Counted from the stretch's first letter, positions 33,615-43,570 are shown. The stretch: 64,000 nt of DNA from an uncultured Caldilineaceae bacterium (GCA_958295915.1 OY282381.1:2874722-2938721), one strand, 5' to 3'. Program-made: numbers and translations. Notes: generated from the sequence alone by a model not told the origin.

Positions 33615-34799
33615 TCACCCACTTTTGTTGTCCAGCGCTGCCACACCTGGCAGCACCTTTCCTTCCAGGAATTCCAGACTGGCGCCACCACCGGTACTCA
33701 CATGGGTCATCCGCTCGGCCAACCCGGCCTGATGCACCGCGGCCGCGGAGTCTCCGCCGCCGATGATCGTTGTGGCGTTGGACAATCCCGCCAATATTTC
33801 TGCGATCGCAACCGTTCCTTGGGCAAAAATCGGAAATTCGAACACGCCCATCGGGCCGTTCCATAGAACTGCGCGCGCGCCGGCCAGCCGATTGGAGAAG
33901 TGGGCCACCGTCGCCACACCGATATCCAAGGCCATCCATCCCACCGGAATCTCCTCGACACTGACGCTCCGATGGGCGGCATCTGCGGCAAAGCTGTCCG
34001 CAGCCGTCAGATCAACTGGAAGTTGGATGATGCCCGCTCCCATACCTAGCAGGGCTTGCGCCGTGTCCAGCGCGTCCGTCTCTACCAGACTGGCCCCCAT
34101 CCGGTAGCCTGCGGCGGCCAGAAATGTGTTGGCCATCCCACCGCCGATCAGAATTGCATCTACTTTTTTCAGGAGTTTTTCGATGACGGCGATCTTATCG
34201 CTGACTTTGGCGCCGCCGAGGATAGCGACGAACGGACGCGCGGGCGTTTCCAGCGCCTCCCCCAGAAAAGCCAGCTCCTTCTCCATCAACAGACCGGCTA
34301 CAGATGGCAGATGAGCCGCCACGCCGGTTGTGCTGGCGTGTGCCCTATGCGCGCTGCCGAAGGCGTCATTGACGAACACATCGCCCAAACGGGCCAGCGC
34401 CGCGCTCAAACCTGGATCGTTTTTCATTTCACCGGGATCGAAGCGGGTGTTTTCCAGCAGCAGCGCCTCCCCTGGGCCAAGGTCAGCTACGGCTGATTCC
34501 ACCTGTTGTCCGGTCAGAACGCCGGGAAACTGCACATCCGCATTCAGCAACTGGCCTAACCATTCAGCGGCGGGCTGCAAGCTGTAGCGGGGATCCGGCC
34601 CGCCACTTGGCCTGCCCAAGTGGCTCATCAGCGCCAAGGAGGCGCCGTGCGCGCGCAGAAATTCAACTGTCGGCAGGGTGGCTCGGATGCGGGCATCATC
34701 AGTGATGTGACCGCTGCTGTCCATGGGCACATTGAAATCGACGCGAACAAGCGCACGCTTACCCTGCCAGTCGATGTCACGGATCGTCTTTTTACGCAT
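33615..34799 (-). CDS. pgk: Phosphoglycerate kinase
   Basis: 394 residues from ATG 34799; the frame is open 49 codons further upstream, but that stretch is repeat A and the gap stop region. '[14 protein letters not shown]' (~12-25), '[10 protein letters not shown]' (~56), 'LLLENTRF', '[14 protein letters not shown]', '[12 protein letters not shown]' (~194), '[10 protein letters not shown]' (~318) and '[13 protein letters not shown]' are diagnostic. It makes ATP from 1,3-bisphosphoglycerate. It is 67 bases downstream of gap. Confidence 0.96.
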   Translation of the reverse strand: MRKKTIRDIDWQGKRALVRVDFNVPMDSSGHITDDARIRATLPTVEFLRAHGASLALMSHLGRPSGGPDPRYSLQPAAEWLGQLLNADVQFPGVLTGQQVESAVADLGPGEALLLENTRFDPGEMKNDPGLSAALARLGDVFVNDAFGSAHRAHASTTGVAAHLPSVAGLLMEKELAFLGEALETPARPFVAILGGAKVSDKIAVIEKLLKKVDAILIGGGMANTFLAAAGYRMGASLVETDALDTAQALLGMGAGIIQLPVDLTAADSFAADAAHRSVSVEEIPVGWMALDIGVATVAHFSNRLAGARAVLWNGPMGVFEFPIFAQGTVAIAEILAGLSNATTIIGGGDSAAAVHQAGLAERMTHVSTGGGASLEFLEGKVLPGVAALDNKSG

Positions 34800-34830
34800 A
34801 AAGGCAGGTTTGCCTTTGATGGGTTGCATT

Positions 34831-34853
34831 GCGCCTCTGGTCGCAAGAGGCGC
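34831..34853. repeat. Palindromic repeat family A between gap and pgk
   Basis: GCGCCTCT-GGTCGCA-AGAGGCGC. It forms a hairpin in the gap-pgk intercistronic mRNA and creates a false N-terminal extension of pgk. Confidence 0.88.
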
Positions 34854-34866
34854 GTTGGCGTCTGGT

Positions 34867-35877
34867 CTATACACCTTGGTCGGCGATATAGGCTGCGAGA
34901 TCTGTGACCCGGACACTGTACGCCCACTCATTGTCGTACCAGGCAACTACCTTGACCAGATCGCCGTAACAGGCTGTGAATTCGGCATCGATTACGCTGC
35001 TATGCGCATTGCCTTGAAAATCAGAACTGACCAGGGGTTCCCCACTGACGGCCAAAATGCCCTTCATGGGGCCGGCCGCGGCCGCGGCAAAGGCGGCCAG
35101 CAGATCGTCGGTGCTGCCGGGGTCGCTTACTTTGGCGACAAAATCCACAACGCTGACGGTAGATGTCGGCACACGCATGGCCATGCCGTCGAATTTGCCG
35201 CTCAGCTCCGGCACGACCAACGCCACCGCTTTGGCCGCGCCGGTCGTGGTCGGAATGATGTTCATGCCTGCGGCCCGGGCGCGCCGCAGATCTTCGTGGA
35301 CCAGATCGAGAATGCGCTGGTCGGTCGTATAGGCATGCACAGTCGTCATCAGTCCTCGCTCGATGCCGGCTATGTCGTTGACAACCTTGGCCGCAGGCGC
35401 CAGGCAATTTGTGGTGCAACTGGCATTGCTGATGACGTGATGGCTGTCCGGGTTGTAGCGCTCATTGTTGACACCCATACAGATGGTGATGTCTTCCCCT
35501 TTGGCCGGCGCGCTGATGATCACTTTCTTGGCGCCAGCTGCGATGTGCAGGGCGGCCTTTTCCCGATCGCAAAAAACGCCGGTGCTTTCGACGACGATAT
35601 CAACGCCCATATCACCCCAGGGCAGTTTGCTGGGGTCCCGCTCACTGAGCACGTGCAGCCGGTCGCCGTTGATGGACAGATCTCCATCGACCATTTCAAC
35701 GCTTCCAGCGAAAACGCCGTAGTTTGTATCGTATTTGAACAAATGGGCCATGGTGCGCACATCACCCAAATCATTGACGGCGACGAGCTCGAAAGTATCC
35801 TTATGCTGTTCAAACAGCGCCTTCGTTACCTGACGGCCGATACGACCAAAGCCGTTAATGGCGATTTTGGTGGTCAT
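34867..35877 (-). CDS. gap: Glyceraldehyde-3-phosphate dehydrogenase
   Basis: 336 residues from ATG 35877 with GGAGG eleven bases upstream; a longer frame begins at 36021 without support. '[11 protein letters not shown]' (NAD site, ~6), catalytic Cys in '[12 protein letters not shown]' (~153), His in 'TVHAYTTDQ' and 'WYDNEWAYS' are present. 'RDPSKLPWG' and 'VNDLGD' with Asp/Gly after the second strand are typical of NAD-dependent glycolytic enzymes. First gene of gap-pgk-unknown-tpiA-M50. Confidence 0.96.
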   Translation of the reverse strand: MTTKIAINGFGRIGRQVTKALFEQHKDTFELVAVNDLGDVRTMAHLFKYDTNYGVFAGSVEMVDGDLSINGDRLHVLSERDPSKLPWGDMGVDIVVESTGVFCDREKAALHIAAGAKKVIISAPAKGEDITICMGVNNERYNPDSHHVISNASCTTNCLAPAAKVVNDIAGIERGLMTTVHAYTTDQRILDLVHEDLRRARAAGMNIIPTTTGAAKAVALVVPELSGKFDGMAMRVPTSTVSVVDFVAKVSDPGSTDDLLAAFAAAAAGPMKGILAVSGEPLVSSDFQGNAHSSVIDAEFTACYGDLVKVVAWYDNEWAYSVRVTDLAAYIADQGV

Positions 35878-35923
35878 TCGAGAGATTCCTCCGCAATCGA
35901 TTGGACGAACAATGATAGTTGGC

Positions 35924-35955
35924 ATTTTACCATATCGATCTCTGATCGATGCCAA
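35924..35955 (-). promoter_or_regulatory. Candidate promoter/operator of the gap operon
   Basis: On the minus strand TTGGCA (35955-35950) and TAAAAT (35929-35924) are 20 bases apart, and a perfect inverted repeat ATCGATC-TCT-GATCGAT (35934-35950) fills the spacer. The long spacer makes the promoter call tentative; the dyad is plain. Confidence 0.45.
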
Positions 35956-36149
35956 TCCTACCCCTGCGCGTGATAACTCGCAGGGCTGTTTGCATGCGCT
36001 TGGAACAGGGTTTACAATCAATGCAGCCGTCGAGATCTACAGGGCGCGCGTGGGATATTTCTGCGCGCTTTGGGAGATACACCCGCGCTGCAAGCGTACG
36101 TTGTTGTGTAGACTCAACTTTACTCAACAAAATGGTATCGGAGTGTCCA

Positions 36150-37535
36150 ATGTCAATCAGGCCGACATCAGGGCTCGTTTCAGCGAAAGCGCTTTCATAC
36201 GAAGATGCCTTGGGCCTTCTCTTTCGGGATGCCCGGTATGACGGGCGCGGCCCCAAATATAACAAAGAACGCCGTCTGGAACGAATGCGCATGGTTCTGG
36301 CGGCGCTGAACAACCCCCAGGATCGCTTCCGGGCGGTCCACGTGACCGGCACAAAAGGCAAAGGTAGCACCAGCGCCTACACAGAATCGATCCTCCGTCA
36401 TCTGGGCCGGCGCACCGGACTGTTCACCAGCCCCCACCTGCACACCTGCCGTGAACGCATCCGCGTAGACGGGCATCTGATAGGCAGGGAGGAGTGCGCC
36501 GCTCTGATGGAACGAGCCTTGCCCCACTTTGAAGCGATGCCGGGTCTGACCGTTTTTGACCGCATTACGATCCTGGCCTTTCTTTATTTTGCGCAGGCTA
36601 AGGTCGAATGGGCAGTGGTGGAAGTGGGGATAGGCGGCCGCCTGGACAGCACCAATGTCCTGCTGCCCGCGGTCTGTGGCATTACCCGCATCGGCAAAGA
36701 TCACATGCATGTCCTCGGCGATAGCTTAGAAGAGATCGCTGAAGAAAAGGCCGGGATTATCAAAACCGGCACGCCTGTATTCAGCGCGCCCCAAAAACAG
36801 AAAGCAAGGGATGTGCTGCAACGCGTAGCCGAGGCAAAGGCCGCGCCCCTGACAGAAGCGCAGCGCTATCAACGGGCAGCCCTGCCACTGGTTGGGCGAC
36901 ACCAGCAGATCAATGCCGGAATCGCCTTCGAAATGGCGCGGGAACTGCACCGGCTGGGCCTGATTCCCTGGGATGACCAATGCGTCGATAGCGGCCTGGC
37001 CCACACCTGGTGGCCCTGTCGCATTGAATGGCTGCCCCAGCCCGAGTCCGGCGGTATACCGCTGGTTGTGGACTGTGCCCACAATAGCGATAGCCTGGAT
37101 GTTCTGCTTTCGACCCTTTTGGCAATCCACCCTCGGCGACCGTTCAGTTTTATTTTTGGGATCAACCGCGACAAGGATATGGCGCCGATATTGACCCGTA
37201 TCCTAGCCGCGTCGAAGCGCATTGTGTTGGTCCAGAGCAGACATCCCAAGGCGATGTCCGTACCGGAACTGCGCGAGGTCGTAGCGGCAATGCCGATCGA
37301 CCCAGATCAGATGGTCATCTCTGGGGCGTCGATGAAAGTAGCCATCGAAACTGCGACGCGCATCACCCCGTCAGGCGGCTACCTGATCGGCACAGGTTCT
37401 GTATTCGTCGCCGCGGAACTGCGGGAAGTATGGAACCAACTACATCCCGGCCTCTTTCCGCCGGATGATTGGATTCACGAAGCCAATACGGACCCGCCGC
37501 TGGCGCCGATGCCGTTCGCATACAGCGACCACTAA
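36150..37535 (+). CDS. folC: Folylpolyglutamate synthase / dihydrofolate synthase
   Basis: 461 residues from ATG 36150 with CGGAG upstream; the frame is open to 35949 without support. It adds glutamate to dihydropteroate or folates. The P-loop is 'VTGTKGKGSTSAYTESILR' (~63-81), then 'GLFTSPHLHTCRERIRVDG', 'VEVGIGGRLDSTNV' (~152), 'DHMHVLGDSLEEIAEEKAGIIK' and the Mur ligase-like C-terminal 'VVDCAHNSDSLD'. Divergent from gap, 272 bases away. Confidence 0.93.
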   Translation: MSIRPTSGLVSAKALSYEDALGLLFRDARYDGRGPKYNKERRLERMRMVLAALNNPQDRFRAVHVTGTKGKGSTSAYTESILRHLGRRTGLFTSPHLHTCRERIRVDGHLIGREECAALMERALPHFEAMPGLTVFDRITILAFLYFAQAKVEWAVVEVGIGGRLDSTNVLLPAVCGITRIGKDHMHVLGDSLEEIAEEKAGIIKTGTPVFSAPQKQKARDVLQRVAEAKAAPLTEAQRYQRAALPLVGRHQQINAGIAFEMARELHRLGLIPWDDQCVDSGLAHTWWPCRIEWLPQPESGGIPLVVDCAHNSDSLDVLLSTLLAIHPRRPFSFIFGINRDKDMAPILTRILAASKRIVLVQSRHPKAMSVPELREVVAAMPIDPDQMVISGASMKVAIETATRITPSGGYLIGTGSVFVAAELREVWNQLHPGLFPPDDWIHEANTDPPLAPMPFAYSDH

Positions 37536-37607
37536 TTTATGTGATTCATATGATTGCCGCGATAACTACAGAAACGGCATCACCTGACCGATGGGTAGTG
37601 TGAAAAT

Positions 37608-37630
37608 GCGCCTCTGCTCGAAAGAGGCGC
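37608..37630. repeat. Palindromic repeat family A before the lipoprotein gene
   Basis: GCGCCTCT-GCTCGAA-AGAGGCGC, preceded by TGAAAAT. Translated in the spurious upstream extension of the next gene. Confidence 0.9.
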
Positions 37631-37695
37631 GGTTCGGGAGCGTATCCCTTTTCGCCAAGCCGTTCTCAGACGCCGGCGCATATTTTCGCTGTTGG

Positions 37696-38922
37696 ATGAT
37701 GACAGTGCGCGTGCGCGCATTCTGCCTGCTCTGTCTGGTGATGGCGCTCAGCGCTTGCGCCCCTCCCGAGACCAACCAGGAATTGAACATCGATTTAGGG
37801 ACGATTCTGCCCGAAGAGTGGCAGGCTGTCTCCAGCTGGGAATCGGTCAACATCGACGCTGACACAGAGCAAGAATACCTTCTGTTTTACCGTTACGATG
37901 CCAGCACCACCGCCGACGGCGAAGGGATCAATGGGCCAATCGGCGCGGTGATTTATGATTCCCAGACGCCGACGGGTATGCCGGAGGATTCAGACGAAAA
38001 CACAAGACCACCTGCCCCCTGGCTACAGCCCTATGCGCTGCTACCCAACTATTGGCTGGGGGCCGGCTATGGATTCGTCGCTCCGCCACGACAGGCCGGG
38101 CGTCCTGAGTGGACAGTCGTTCAGCGCGTACAGGACAGCGAAATCGAGAACCAATATTTCGCGGTATTGGCCCAGCAAACGTCGGCATCGTCCAGCGATC
38201 AGGCCGACGCGCAGACACCTGTCGTACCGCCCAGTGATCTGCCCCCGCACGACGAATTGATCGTCTATGGCGGCTCCAGCCCTATTGGTGGCCCGACCTA
38301 CATCAGCATTTTCTGGTGGAGTACGATCAGGGAAGGGTACGGCAGCACGCAGATCTCCGCGCCCGGTGGCCTGCACATAGAAAAGTGGGACGGCGCCGCC
38401 GACAAATCCCCCATTCGCACGGTGCGCGCCCGCTATCCCCAGTATGACCGCAGCCTGCTTTGCAAAGAGTCCCGTTTTCAACGTCGGCTGGATCCAGATT
38501 TTACCAGCCAGGGCGCATATCGCGCCGCCATCTATTATGAGGAGGGCGCGCGCAAACTGATATTCTGCTATGGCATTCCCCAGGCGCCTTTTTACCCGGA
38601 GGCGGTCGTGCTGGCCTATCTTTTGCAGCCCGACCGCAACGCAAATCTGCTAATCGAGGAGGCGCGTCACAGTATCCCTCGCACGCTGGGGAACTTTGCC
38701 TGGGTGGATGCGCTGCAATACATGGCAACCATCGACACCTTCGTCGGTCAGACGGATACCTCCCGCACGATCATCACAACTGTTTGGGCAACGCTCGTCT
38801 ATCCAAGCGATGGCGAGCGGGAGAGCCGACTCTACGCATTTACCCTGAAGCACATACCTTCGGATCTGAGCAGACGCACCACAGACCAGTGGCGCATCAT
38901 AGGTATCCAACGTCAGGGTTGA
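37696..38922 (+). CDS. Predicted lipoprotein of unknown function
   Basis: 408 residues from ATG 37696 (or 37699). A signal peptide 'VRAFCLLCLVMALSAC' ends in a lipobox, so the mature protein is anchored by its Cys at ~21. The body is rich in Trp/Tyr with segments such as 'WESVNIDADTEQEYLLFYRYD' and 'YISIFWWSTIREGYGSTQISAPGGLH'. No known domain is recognised; the 'DTEQEYLLFYRYD' phrase is typical of FG-GAP/VCBS-like repeat edges but not enough for a call. Confidence 0.7.
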   Translation: MMTVRVRAFCLLCLVMALSACAPPETNQELNIDLGTILPEEWQAVSSWESVNIDADTEQEYLLFYRYDASTTADGEGINGPIGAVIYDSQTPTGMPEDSDENTRPPAPWLQPYALLPNYWLGAGYGFVAPPRQAGRPEWTVVQRVQDSEIENQYFAVLAQQTSASSSDQADAQTPVVPPSDLPPHDELIVYGGSSPIGGPTYISIFWWSTIREGYGSTQISAPGGLHIEKWDGAADKSPIRTVRARYPQYDRSLLCKESRFQRRLDPDFTSQGAYRAAIYYEEGARKLIFCYGIPQAPFYPEAVVLAYLLQPDRNANLLIEEARHSIPRTLGNFAWVDALQYMATIDTFVGQTDTSRTIITTVWATLVYPSDGERESRLYAFTLKHIPSDLSRRTTDQWRIIGIQRQG

Positions 38923-38996
38923 AGCGGCGGCCAAAACCGTGGCCAAAACCGTATGGATACGATTGCCGGCAGGCTGGACGCGCCAGCGGCGGTGTC

Positions 38997-41366
38997 TCAC
39001 TGGCCCACCGAGAACTCCGCATTCCAGACCTGGCCCTCCTCTGGTATGTACTGGCCAGTTCGGATGCGGGTGATAGCGTAGTCAGGGAGGGTGACGGTCG
39101 TCATACATTTGCCCTCGAATCTCGCGCCGCGCCAGTCGAAAGCAAAGTCCAGGTTGTCGAAGCCGTACTGCTTGCGCCCTTCAGGCAGGTCATCCTCGTC
39201 CGCGGGAATCAGGTGCAGGAAGAAGTGCGCCTCCGTGTCCGCCGGCGCGCACGGCCCCTTTACGTATATGAGGCTGTTCCCGATGAGATACACGTCGTAG
39301 CCGGCGGAGCGAATGATTGGCCGGCTGTCGTCGAGCAGCTCCGCCAGGTAGTGGTCTGCCGACATCGTCTCGACTCGAAGCGGATGCGCCGCATCCCTGG
39401 GCAACAGCAGCACGTCCGCGCAGAGACTATGCTTCCTTTCCCCCCGCGTGCGCCCCCACGAATGCCAGGGTCTGACAGCAGTTTCGTCGCTCTCGCTGGG
39501 CCAGGAGAACACAATCAGCGTATCCCGCAGCCCTGGCGCCGCGCAGTCCCTGACGAACGCCTGCGTCAGGCGGCCATCAAAGACAACCCCCACATCGCCT
39601 GAATGGTAGTCGAAGTGCGGCTCCATACGCCTCCAGAACCAGGCGTCGCTGTCCAGGTTTCCTAATGGCGTGGCTGACCAGAGTCTAAACGACAAGCTTA
39701 CACCGTTGGGAAATGTATGCATCGCGCCTTTGAAAAGTATGTGGTTGTCTGGAATATCCTCATCTTTGCCACCGGCGAAGTGAGTAATCCCGAACTTTGC
39801 AAAAAAACTGTCCCGATGCCGGTATCCGCGCAAGTATTCGTATGAGTTTACCAATCCGTCCAGATTCACCACGGGAAAGCGCGAGAAATACCCGATGACG
39901 CCCGCATCCCAAGACCCGATTATGCTTCCCTCGGACAGAACTCGGTTCATTGTCCGAACGCCCTCATAATAAGGCATATGATAACGCCTATTCACATTGG
40001 TTGACTCGCTTTGGATATCAACCCATCGGAATGGCTCTGCGAAATCCGTCTGCATGAGCGGGAAAACCACGCCGCCTACGACAACGCCCAGGCTCAGGAT
40101 GTTGGACCCGCTCCGCGACTTTGACCCAATGAAACGGCGGATGAAGAAAATCGCGACGTAACAGCCGACTGGAACAACCAACGCCATCATCAGATACGCC
40201 GGGACAAAGGACCAGGATGCGTACCCCAACAAAAAACTAGGAGGCACGATGAGGACGGTCTGCACGAACTTGGCCAGGTGCCCCGCGGCCAGACTGAACG
40301 CGCCCACCATGAAGAACAGGAGCAGCCGCTCCTCACGAACTCGGGCGCGGCGGACGAACCAGCAGACCAGCGGCAAGCAGGCGCAGATCGCCAGCGCCGC
40401 CAGCAGTTCGTCGTCGAAGAACGGGGTCTGTAGAAAATCCCAGACGTTCTGCGCCAGGTCGTATCCGCCTTTGTACTTCCACTGCCACATGTCTTGCGCC
40501 CATATCTCTTTGACCGCGGCGCTCACCGGCAGGATGCCGCCGAATACCATCTTGTTGTAGGCGAAGTAGATCAGGATGCCTGCACAGGCGCCGATCAATG
40601 GAATAAATGTTCGGAGAGGGGTGAAATCAGAGGTTTCAGGGCCTGACCCGCCCGGCGTGTCCGGCCGCAGCCACTCGATGAGACATACCGCGCCCGTGGC
40701 CGCCACCGAGATGGCCATGTACTCCAGGCGCACCCAGGGCAGGCTAAAGGCGATCGCGGCCAGCGGCCACTGCCAGCGGCGCGGATTGCGCGCGAACAGG
40801 ACAAGCGCCAGAAAGAGCAGGCTGAGCCAGAACAGGGCCGCGGCGGCCTCAAGCCCCAAGAACAGGGCGCGAATCCGATAAAGAATCGGCAGGGTGGCGA
40901 ACAAGAGAACCCAGGGCAGACGGGCCAGCCGGGCGGCCAGGGCAATTATCGCCACGCCGCCCGCCATGAGCATTATCTCCAGGACTTTGATGGCGAACAG
41001 GGCGCGTTCCGGGTCGAAGACCCAGTAGAAGGGCGTGATGAGCAGCAGCCAGATGGGATGGTAGCCATTGGTGCGGGTGATGCCGCCGTCGAAGGTCGAG
41101 AACTTGCCCGCGGCCAGGTTTCTGGCTATTTGAAAGTAGTAGAAAGAGTCATCTGTATTGACGTCGTGGATGATGTTGACAAGGTCGAAGTGGACGAGCA
41201 TCTGCCAGGCGAACGAAGCGCCGTAGGCAACTATCCCAAGCAGGAACAGGCCGAAGGGCAGATGCCGCCCGGGACTGTTGTGTGAGGCGATTCGCAGGCG
41301 GTCAATACTGCGGATGATTGGCTTGGCGCGAGCAGCCCAAGCATCGGGATCGAAGGAGCGTGTCAT
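38997..41366 (-). CDS. GT-C type membrane glycosyltransferase (PMT/ArnT-like fold)
   Basis: 789 residues. About eleven hydrophobic segments up to ~430, then a large C-terminal extracytoplasmic domain (~440-789). The first loop has 'DVNTDDSFYYFQIARNLAAGKFSTFDGGITRTNGYHPIWLLL' (~68-110), with the acidic DD pair expected for a GT-C metal/acceptor site. 'NLDGLVNSYEYLRGYRHRDSFFAKFGITHFAGG' in the soluble domain recalls mycobacterial arabinofuranosyltransferase-like and other lipid-linked sugar transferases. Donor is probably polyprenyl-phosphate sugar; acceptor unknown. Convergent with the lipoprotein gene. Confidence 0.75.
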   Translation of the reverse strand: MTRSFDPDAWAARAKPIIRSIDRLRIASHNSPGRHLPFGLFLLGIVAYGASFAWQMLVHFDLVNIIHDVNTDDSFYYFQIARNLAAGKFSTFDGGITRTNGYHPIWLLLITPFYWVFDPERALFAIKVLEIMLMAGGVAIIALAARLARLPWVLLFATLPILYRIRALFLGLEAAAALFWLSLLFLALVLFARNPRRWQWPLAAIAFSLPWVRLEYMAISVAATGAVCLIEWLRPDTPGGSGPETSDFTPLRTFIPLIGACAGILIYFAYNKMVFGGILPVSAAVKEIWAQDMWQWKYKGGYDLAQNVWDFLQTPFFDDELLAALAICACLPLVCWFVRRARVREERLLLFFMVGAFSLAAGHLAKFVQTVLIVPPSFLLGYASWSFVPAYLMMALVVPVGCYVAIFFIRRFIGSKSRSGSNILSLGVVVGGVVFPLMQTDFAEPFRWVDIQSESTNVNRRYHMPYYEGVRTMNRVLSEGSIIGSWDAGVIGYFSRFPVVNLDGLVNSYEYLRGYRHRDSFFAKFGITHFAGGKDEDIPDNHILFKGAMHTFPNGVSLSFRLWSATPLGNLDSDAWFWRRMEPHFDYHSGDVGVVFDGRLTQAFVRDCAAPGLRDTLIVFSWPSESDETAVRPWHSWGRTRGERKHSLCADVLLLPRDAAHPLRVETMSADHYLAELLDDSRPIIRSAGYDVYLIGNSLIYVKGPCAPADTEAHFFLHLIPADEDDLPEGRKQYGFDNLDFAFDWRGARFEGKCMTTVTLPDYAITRIRTGQYIPEEGQVWNAEFSVGQ

Positions 41367-41521
41367 GCTGTGTACGAATTCCGATGTGGATAAGCTGTTT
41401 TCTGAGATTTGCGTTGGTTGCGTCCATTATCCCAAAGCGCCGCCGTTCTTACAAAGAGAGTGAAACCTGGCGGACAAAGGCCCGCAGCCTGTGCTGAACG
41501 ATGATGAGTACATCCGCTTTG

Positions 41522-41537
41522 CGATAGGTTTTGACAG
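41522..41537. repeat. 16-bp inverted repeat flanking the thiolase gene, left
   Basis: CGATAGGTTTTGACAG is the exact reverse complement of 42910-42925. The 41367-41705 interval also holds a tandem 'GATGTAGAATAG' (41629-41649); I see no supported gene there. Confidence 0.6.
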
Positions 41538-41705
41538 GATTCAGGCGCTGATTGGTAGCGAATGGCGCACCGTTTGCGGTACAAAATAGAGAGGTCCAGC
41601 GAAATGGAAGCGCTACATGATGTAGAATAGACAGATGTAGAATAGGCCAGAAAGCTGGCGTCACACTCTGCGCCGCGATTGATAGGCTCTATCGAGAAAT
41701 ACTCT

Positions 41706-42869
41706 ATGCGTACTGTATCAATTATCGGTATCGGACAGATGCCTGTCGGCGAACATTGGGATCTGTCTGTCCGTCACATTGCCCACCACGCAATTTCAGC
41801 AGCTTTGACAGAGGCCGGCGCCGAGCAGGTAGACGCCCTGTTCGTCGGCAATATGCTCAGCGGCAGCCTGCTGAGTCAGGAGCACCTGGCAACCCTGGTC
41901 GCGGACTTCTGTGGACTGCGGAACATTGAAACGGCTAAAATCGAGTCCGCCTGCGCCAGCGGCGCCTCCGCCTTCCGTGTCGGCTGTATGGCCGTTGCCA
42001 GCGGCATGCACGATGTCGTGATCGTTTGCGGCGTCGAAAAGATGACAGACACAACGGGCGGCAGCACAACCGCCGGCCTTGCCACAGCCTCCGACGCTGA
42101 ATACGAAGCAGCCCACGGCGTCACATTTGTGGGCCTGAACGCGCTGATTATGCGACGCTATATGCACGAATTCAACGCGCCGCTCGATGCGTTCGCCGGT
42201 TTCAGCATCAACGCCCATCGCAACGGCGCCCACAACGACAATGCGATGTTCCAGAAACCGATCTCCCTGGACACATATCTGCAGGCGCCGATGATTGCGA
42301 CCCCCATCAATATCATGGATAGCAGCCCTGTCTGTGATGGCGCGGCCGCGGCCGTGCTGGTGGCATCGGAGCGAGCGTCGCAATACGTGACCGGACATCA
42401 CCCTGGCGCGGTCCAGATTTTGGCCAGCGCCAGCGCCAACGATACCCTCGCCCTTCACGACCGCAAAGATCCGCTTTTTCTCGAAGCCGCCTATCTCAGC
42501 AGTCAGAAAGCCTACCTGCAGAGTGGGATTACAGCGGAGGAGATCGACTTCTTTGAACTTCACGACGCATTCACAATTATGAGCGCGCTCAGCCTGGAAG
42601 CGACCGGCTATGCGCGGCGGGGCGAGGGTTGGCATCTGGCAGCCGACGATGCAATCGGCGCCGGTGGACGCATTCCTATCAGCACATTGGGCGGGCTGAA
42701 GAGCCGGGGCCATCCAGTCGGCGCCACGGGGGTGTACCAGATCGTAGAGGCCACTCAACAGTTGCGAGGAGAAGCCGGCAAGAGTCAGATACAGAACGCC
42801 ACCATTGGCATGACACAGAACATCGGTGGAAGTGGCGCGACAATCGTTACCCATATTCTGGGCATCTGA
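41706..42869 (+). CDS. Thiolase (acetyl-CoA C-acetyltransferase, archaeal/SCP-x type)
   Basis: 387 residues from ATG 41706. The nucleophile Cys is in 'KIESACASGASAFRVG' (~84-99), His in 'ELHDAFTIMSALSLEATGY' (~291) and 'GGLKSRGHPVGATGVYQ' (~340) holds the second His. The final Cys-containing loop is 'TQNIGGSGATIVTHIL' with Gly in place of Cys, as in SCP-x/archaeal thiolases. The next gene is a DUF35 protein, the partner that in archaea forms a complex with thiolase and HMG-CoA synthase. An HMG-CoA synthase gene is not in the window. A 16-bp inverted repeat flanks the gene. Confidence 0.88.
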   Translation: MRTVSIIGIGQMPVGEHWDLSVRHIAHHAISAALTEAGAEQVDALFVGNMLSGSLLSQEHLATLVADFCGLRNIETAKIESACASGASAFRVGCMAVASGMHDVVIVCGVEKMTDTTGGSTTAGLATASDAEYEAAHGVTFVGLNALIMRRYMHEFNAPLDAFAGFSINAHRNGAHNDNAMFQKPISLDTYLQAPMIATPINIMDSSPVCDGAAAAVLVASERASQYVTGHHPGAVQILASASANDTLALHDRKDPLFLEAAYLSSQKAYLQSGITAEEIDFFELHDAFTIMSALSLEATGYARRGEGWHLAADDAIGAGGRIPISTLGGLKSRGHPVGATGVYQIVEATQQLRGEAGKSQIQNATIGMTQNIGGSGATIVTHILGI

Positions 42870-42909
42870 CCGAACCCGATACGGCAAAGCGCTCTGGGAG
42901 GCAAAACGT

Positions 42910-42925
42910 CTGTCAAAACCTATCG
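42910..42925. repeat. 16-bp inverted repeat flanking the thiolase gene, right
   Basis: CTGTCAAAACCTATCG, inverted copy of 41522-41537. A partial further copy (TTTGATAGGCCGATA) follows at 42956-42970. Confidence 0.6.
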
Positions 42926-43026
42926 GCAGCGGTCATTTCCTCTGGGTGGGTAGGGTTTGATAGGCCGATACCTGTAGAATAGTTTCGTCAGAGCGAACCG
43001 GATTGGATTCAGTCAGCGAGGATGTT

Positions 43027-43431
43027 ATGAGTATTGCCAGCCTTTGGCGCACACGACAGCAACGATATAGCCTGCAGGGTGAAATCTGCCCGGACTGTCA
43101 TCAGGCTATCTTTCCCCCGCGGGATGTCTGCCCCTATTGCAGCGAAGCGGCCGGTCCGCCCCACACAATGAGCGGCCGGGGCGAGGTGTATAGTTTCACC
43201 AAGATGTTTAACGTCCCAGACGGCTTCAAAGCGCAGCGACCGTATACCGTGGCGCTGGTCAGATTGGAAGAAGGCCCGATGGTGACAGCGCAACTGACCG
43301 ACATCGCCGAAGACGATGTACACATCGGGATGCCTGTGGAAATGGTGACCCGCAAACTGCGGGAAGAGGGCGACAGCGGCGAGATCGTCTACGGTTACAA
43401 ATTCCGGCCCTTCTTCGCCGCCGCAGACTGA
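43027..43431 (+). CDS. DUF35 Zn-ribbon/OB-fold protein (acyl-CoA binding partner of thiolase)
   Basis: 134 residues from ATG 43027 with GAGGA before it. Rubredoxin-like zinc ribbon 'CPDCHQAIFPPRDVCPYC' (Cys ~22, 25, 37, 40) followed by the OB fold ('GRGEVYSFTKMFNVPDGFKAQRPYTVALVRLEEGPMVTAQLTD'). These proteins bridge thiolase and HMG-CoA synthase and bind CoA. Located 157 bases after the thiolase gene. Confidence 0.92.
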   Translation: MSIASLWRTRQQRYSLQGEICPDCHQAIFPPRDVCPYCSEAAGPPHTMSGRGEVYSFTKMFNVPDGFKAQRPYTVALVRLEEGPMVTAQLTDIAEDDVHIGMPVEMVTRKLREEGDSGEIVYGYKFRPFFAAAD

Positions 43432-43464
43432 GGATCAGCGCCCACAGACCACCCGGTCGGCATC

Positions 43465-43487
43465 GCGCCTCTTTCGAGCAGAGGCGC
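43465..43487. repeat. Palindromic repeat family A after the DUF35 gene
   Basis: GCGCCTCT-TTCGAGC-AGAGGCGC followed by ATCCAAC; near the 3' end of the thiolase/DUF35 transcript. Confidence 0.9.
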
Positions 43488-43570
43488 ATCCAACTACTTC
43501 CTCTGGAATCGCGATAGAGAAGCGCTATTCACAGAGAGGAGAGAAACCGATGGACCGAGAGCATTTTATA

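Noticed and set aside
34723..35973. 416-codon plus-strand frame opposite gap
   Set aside because: Antisense shadow of an unambiguous GAPDH gene.
41464..41590. Short open frame (~40 codons) before the thiolase gene
   Set aside because: It has no proper start codon or ribosome site and overlaps a 16-bp repeat.
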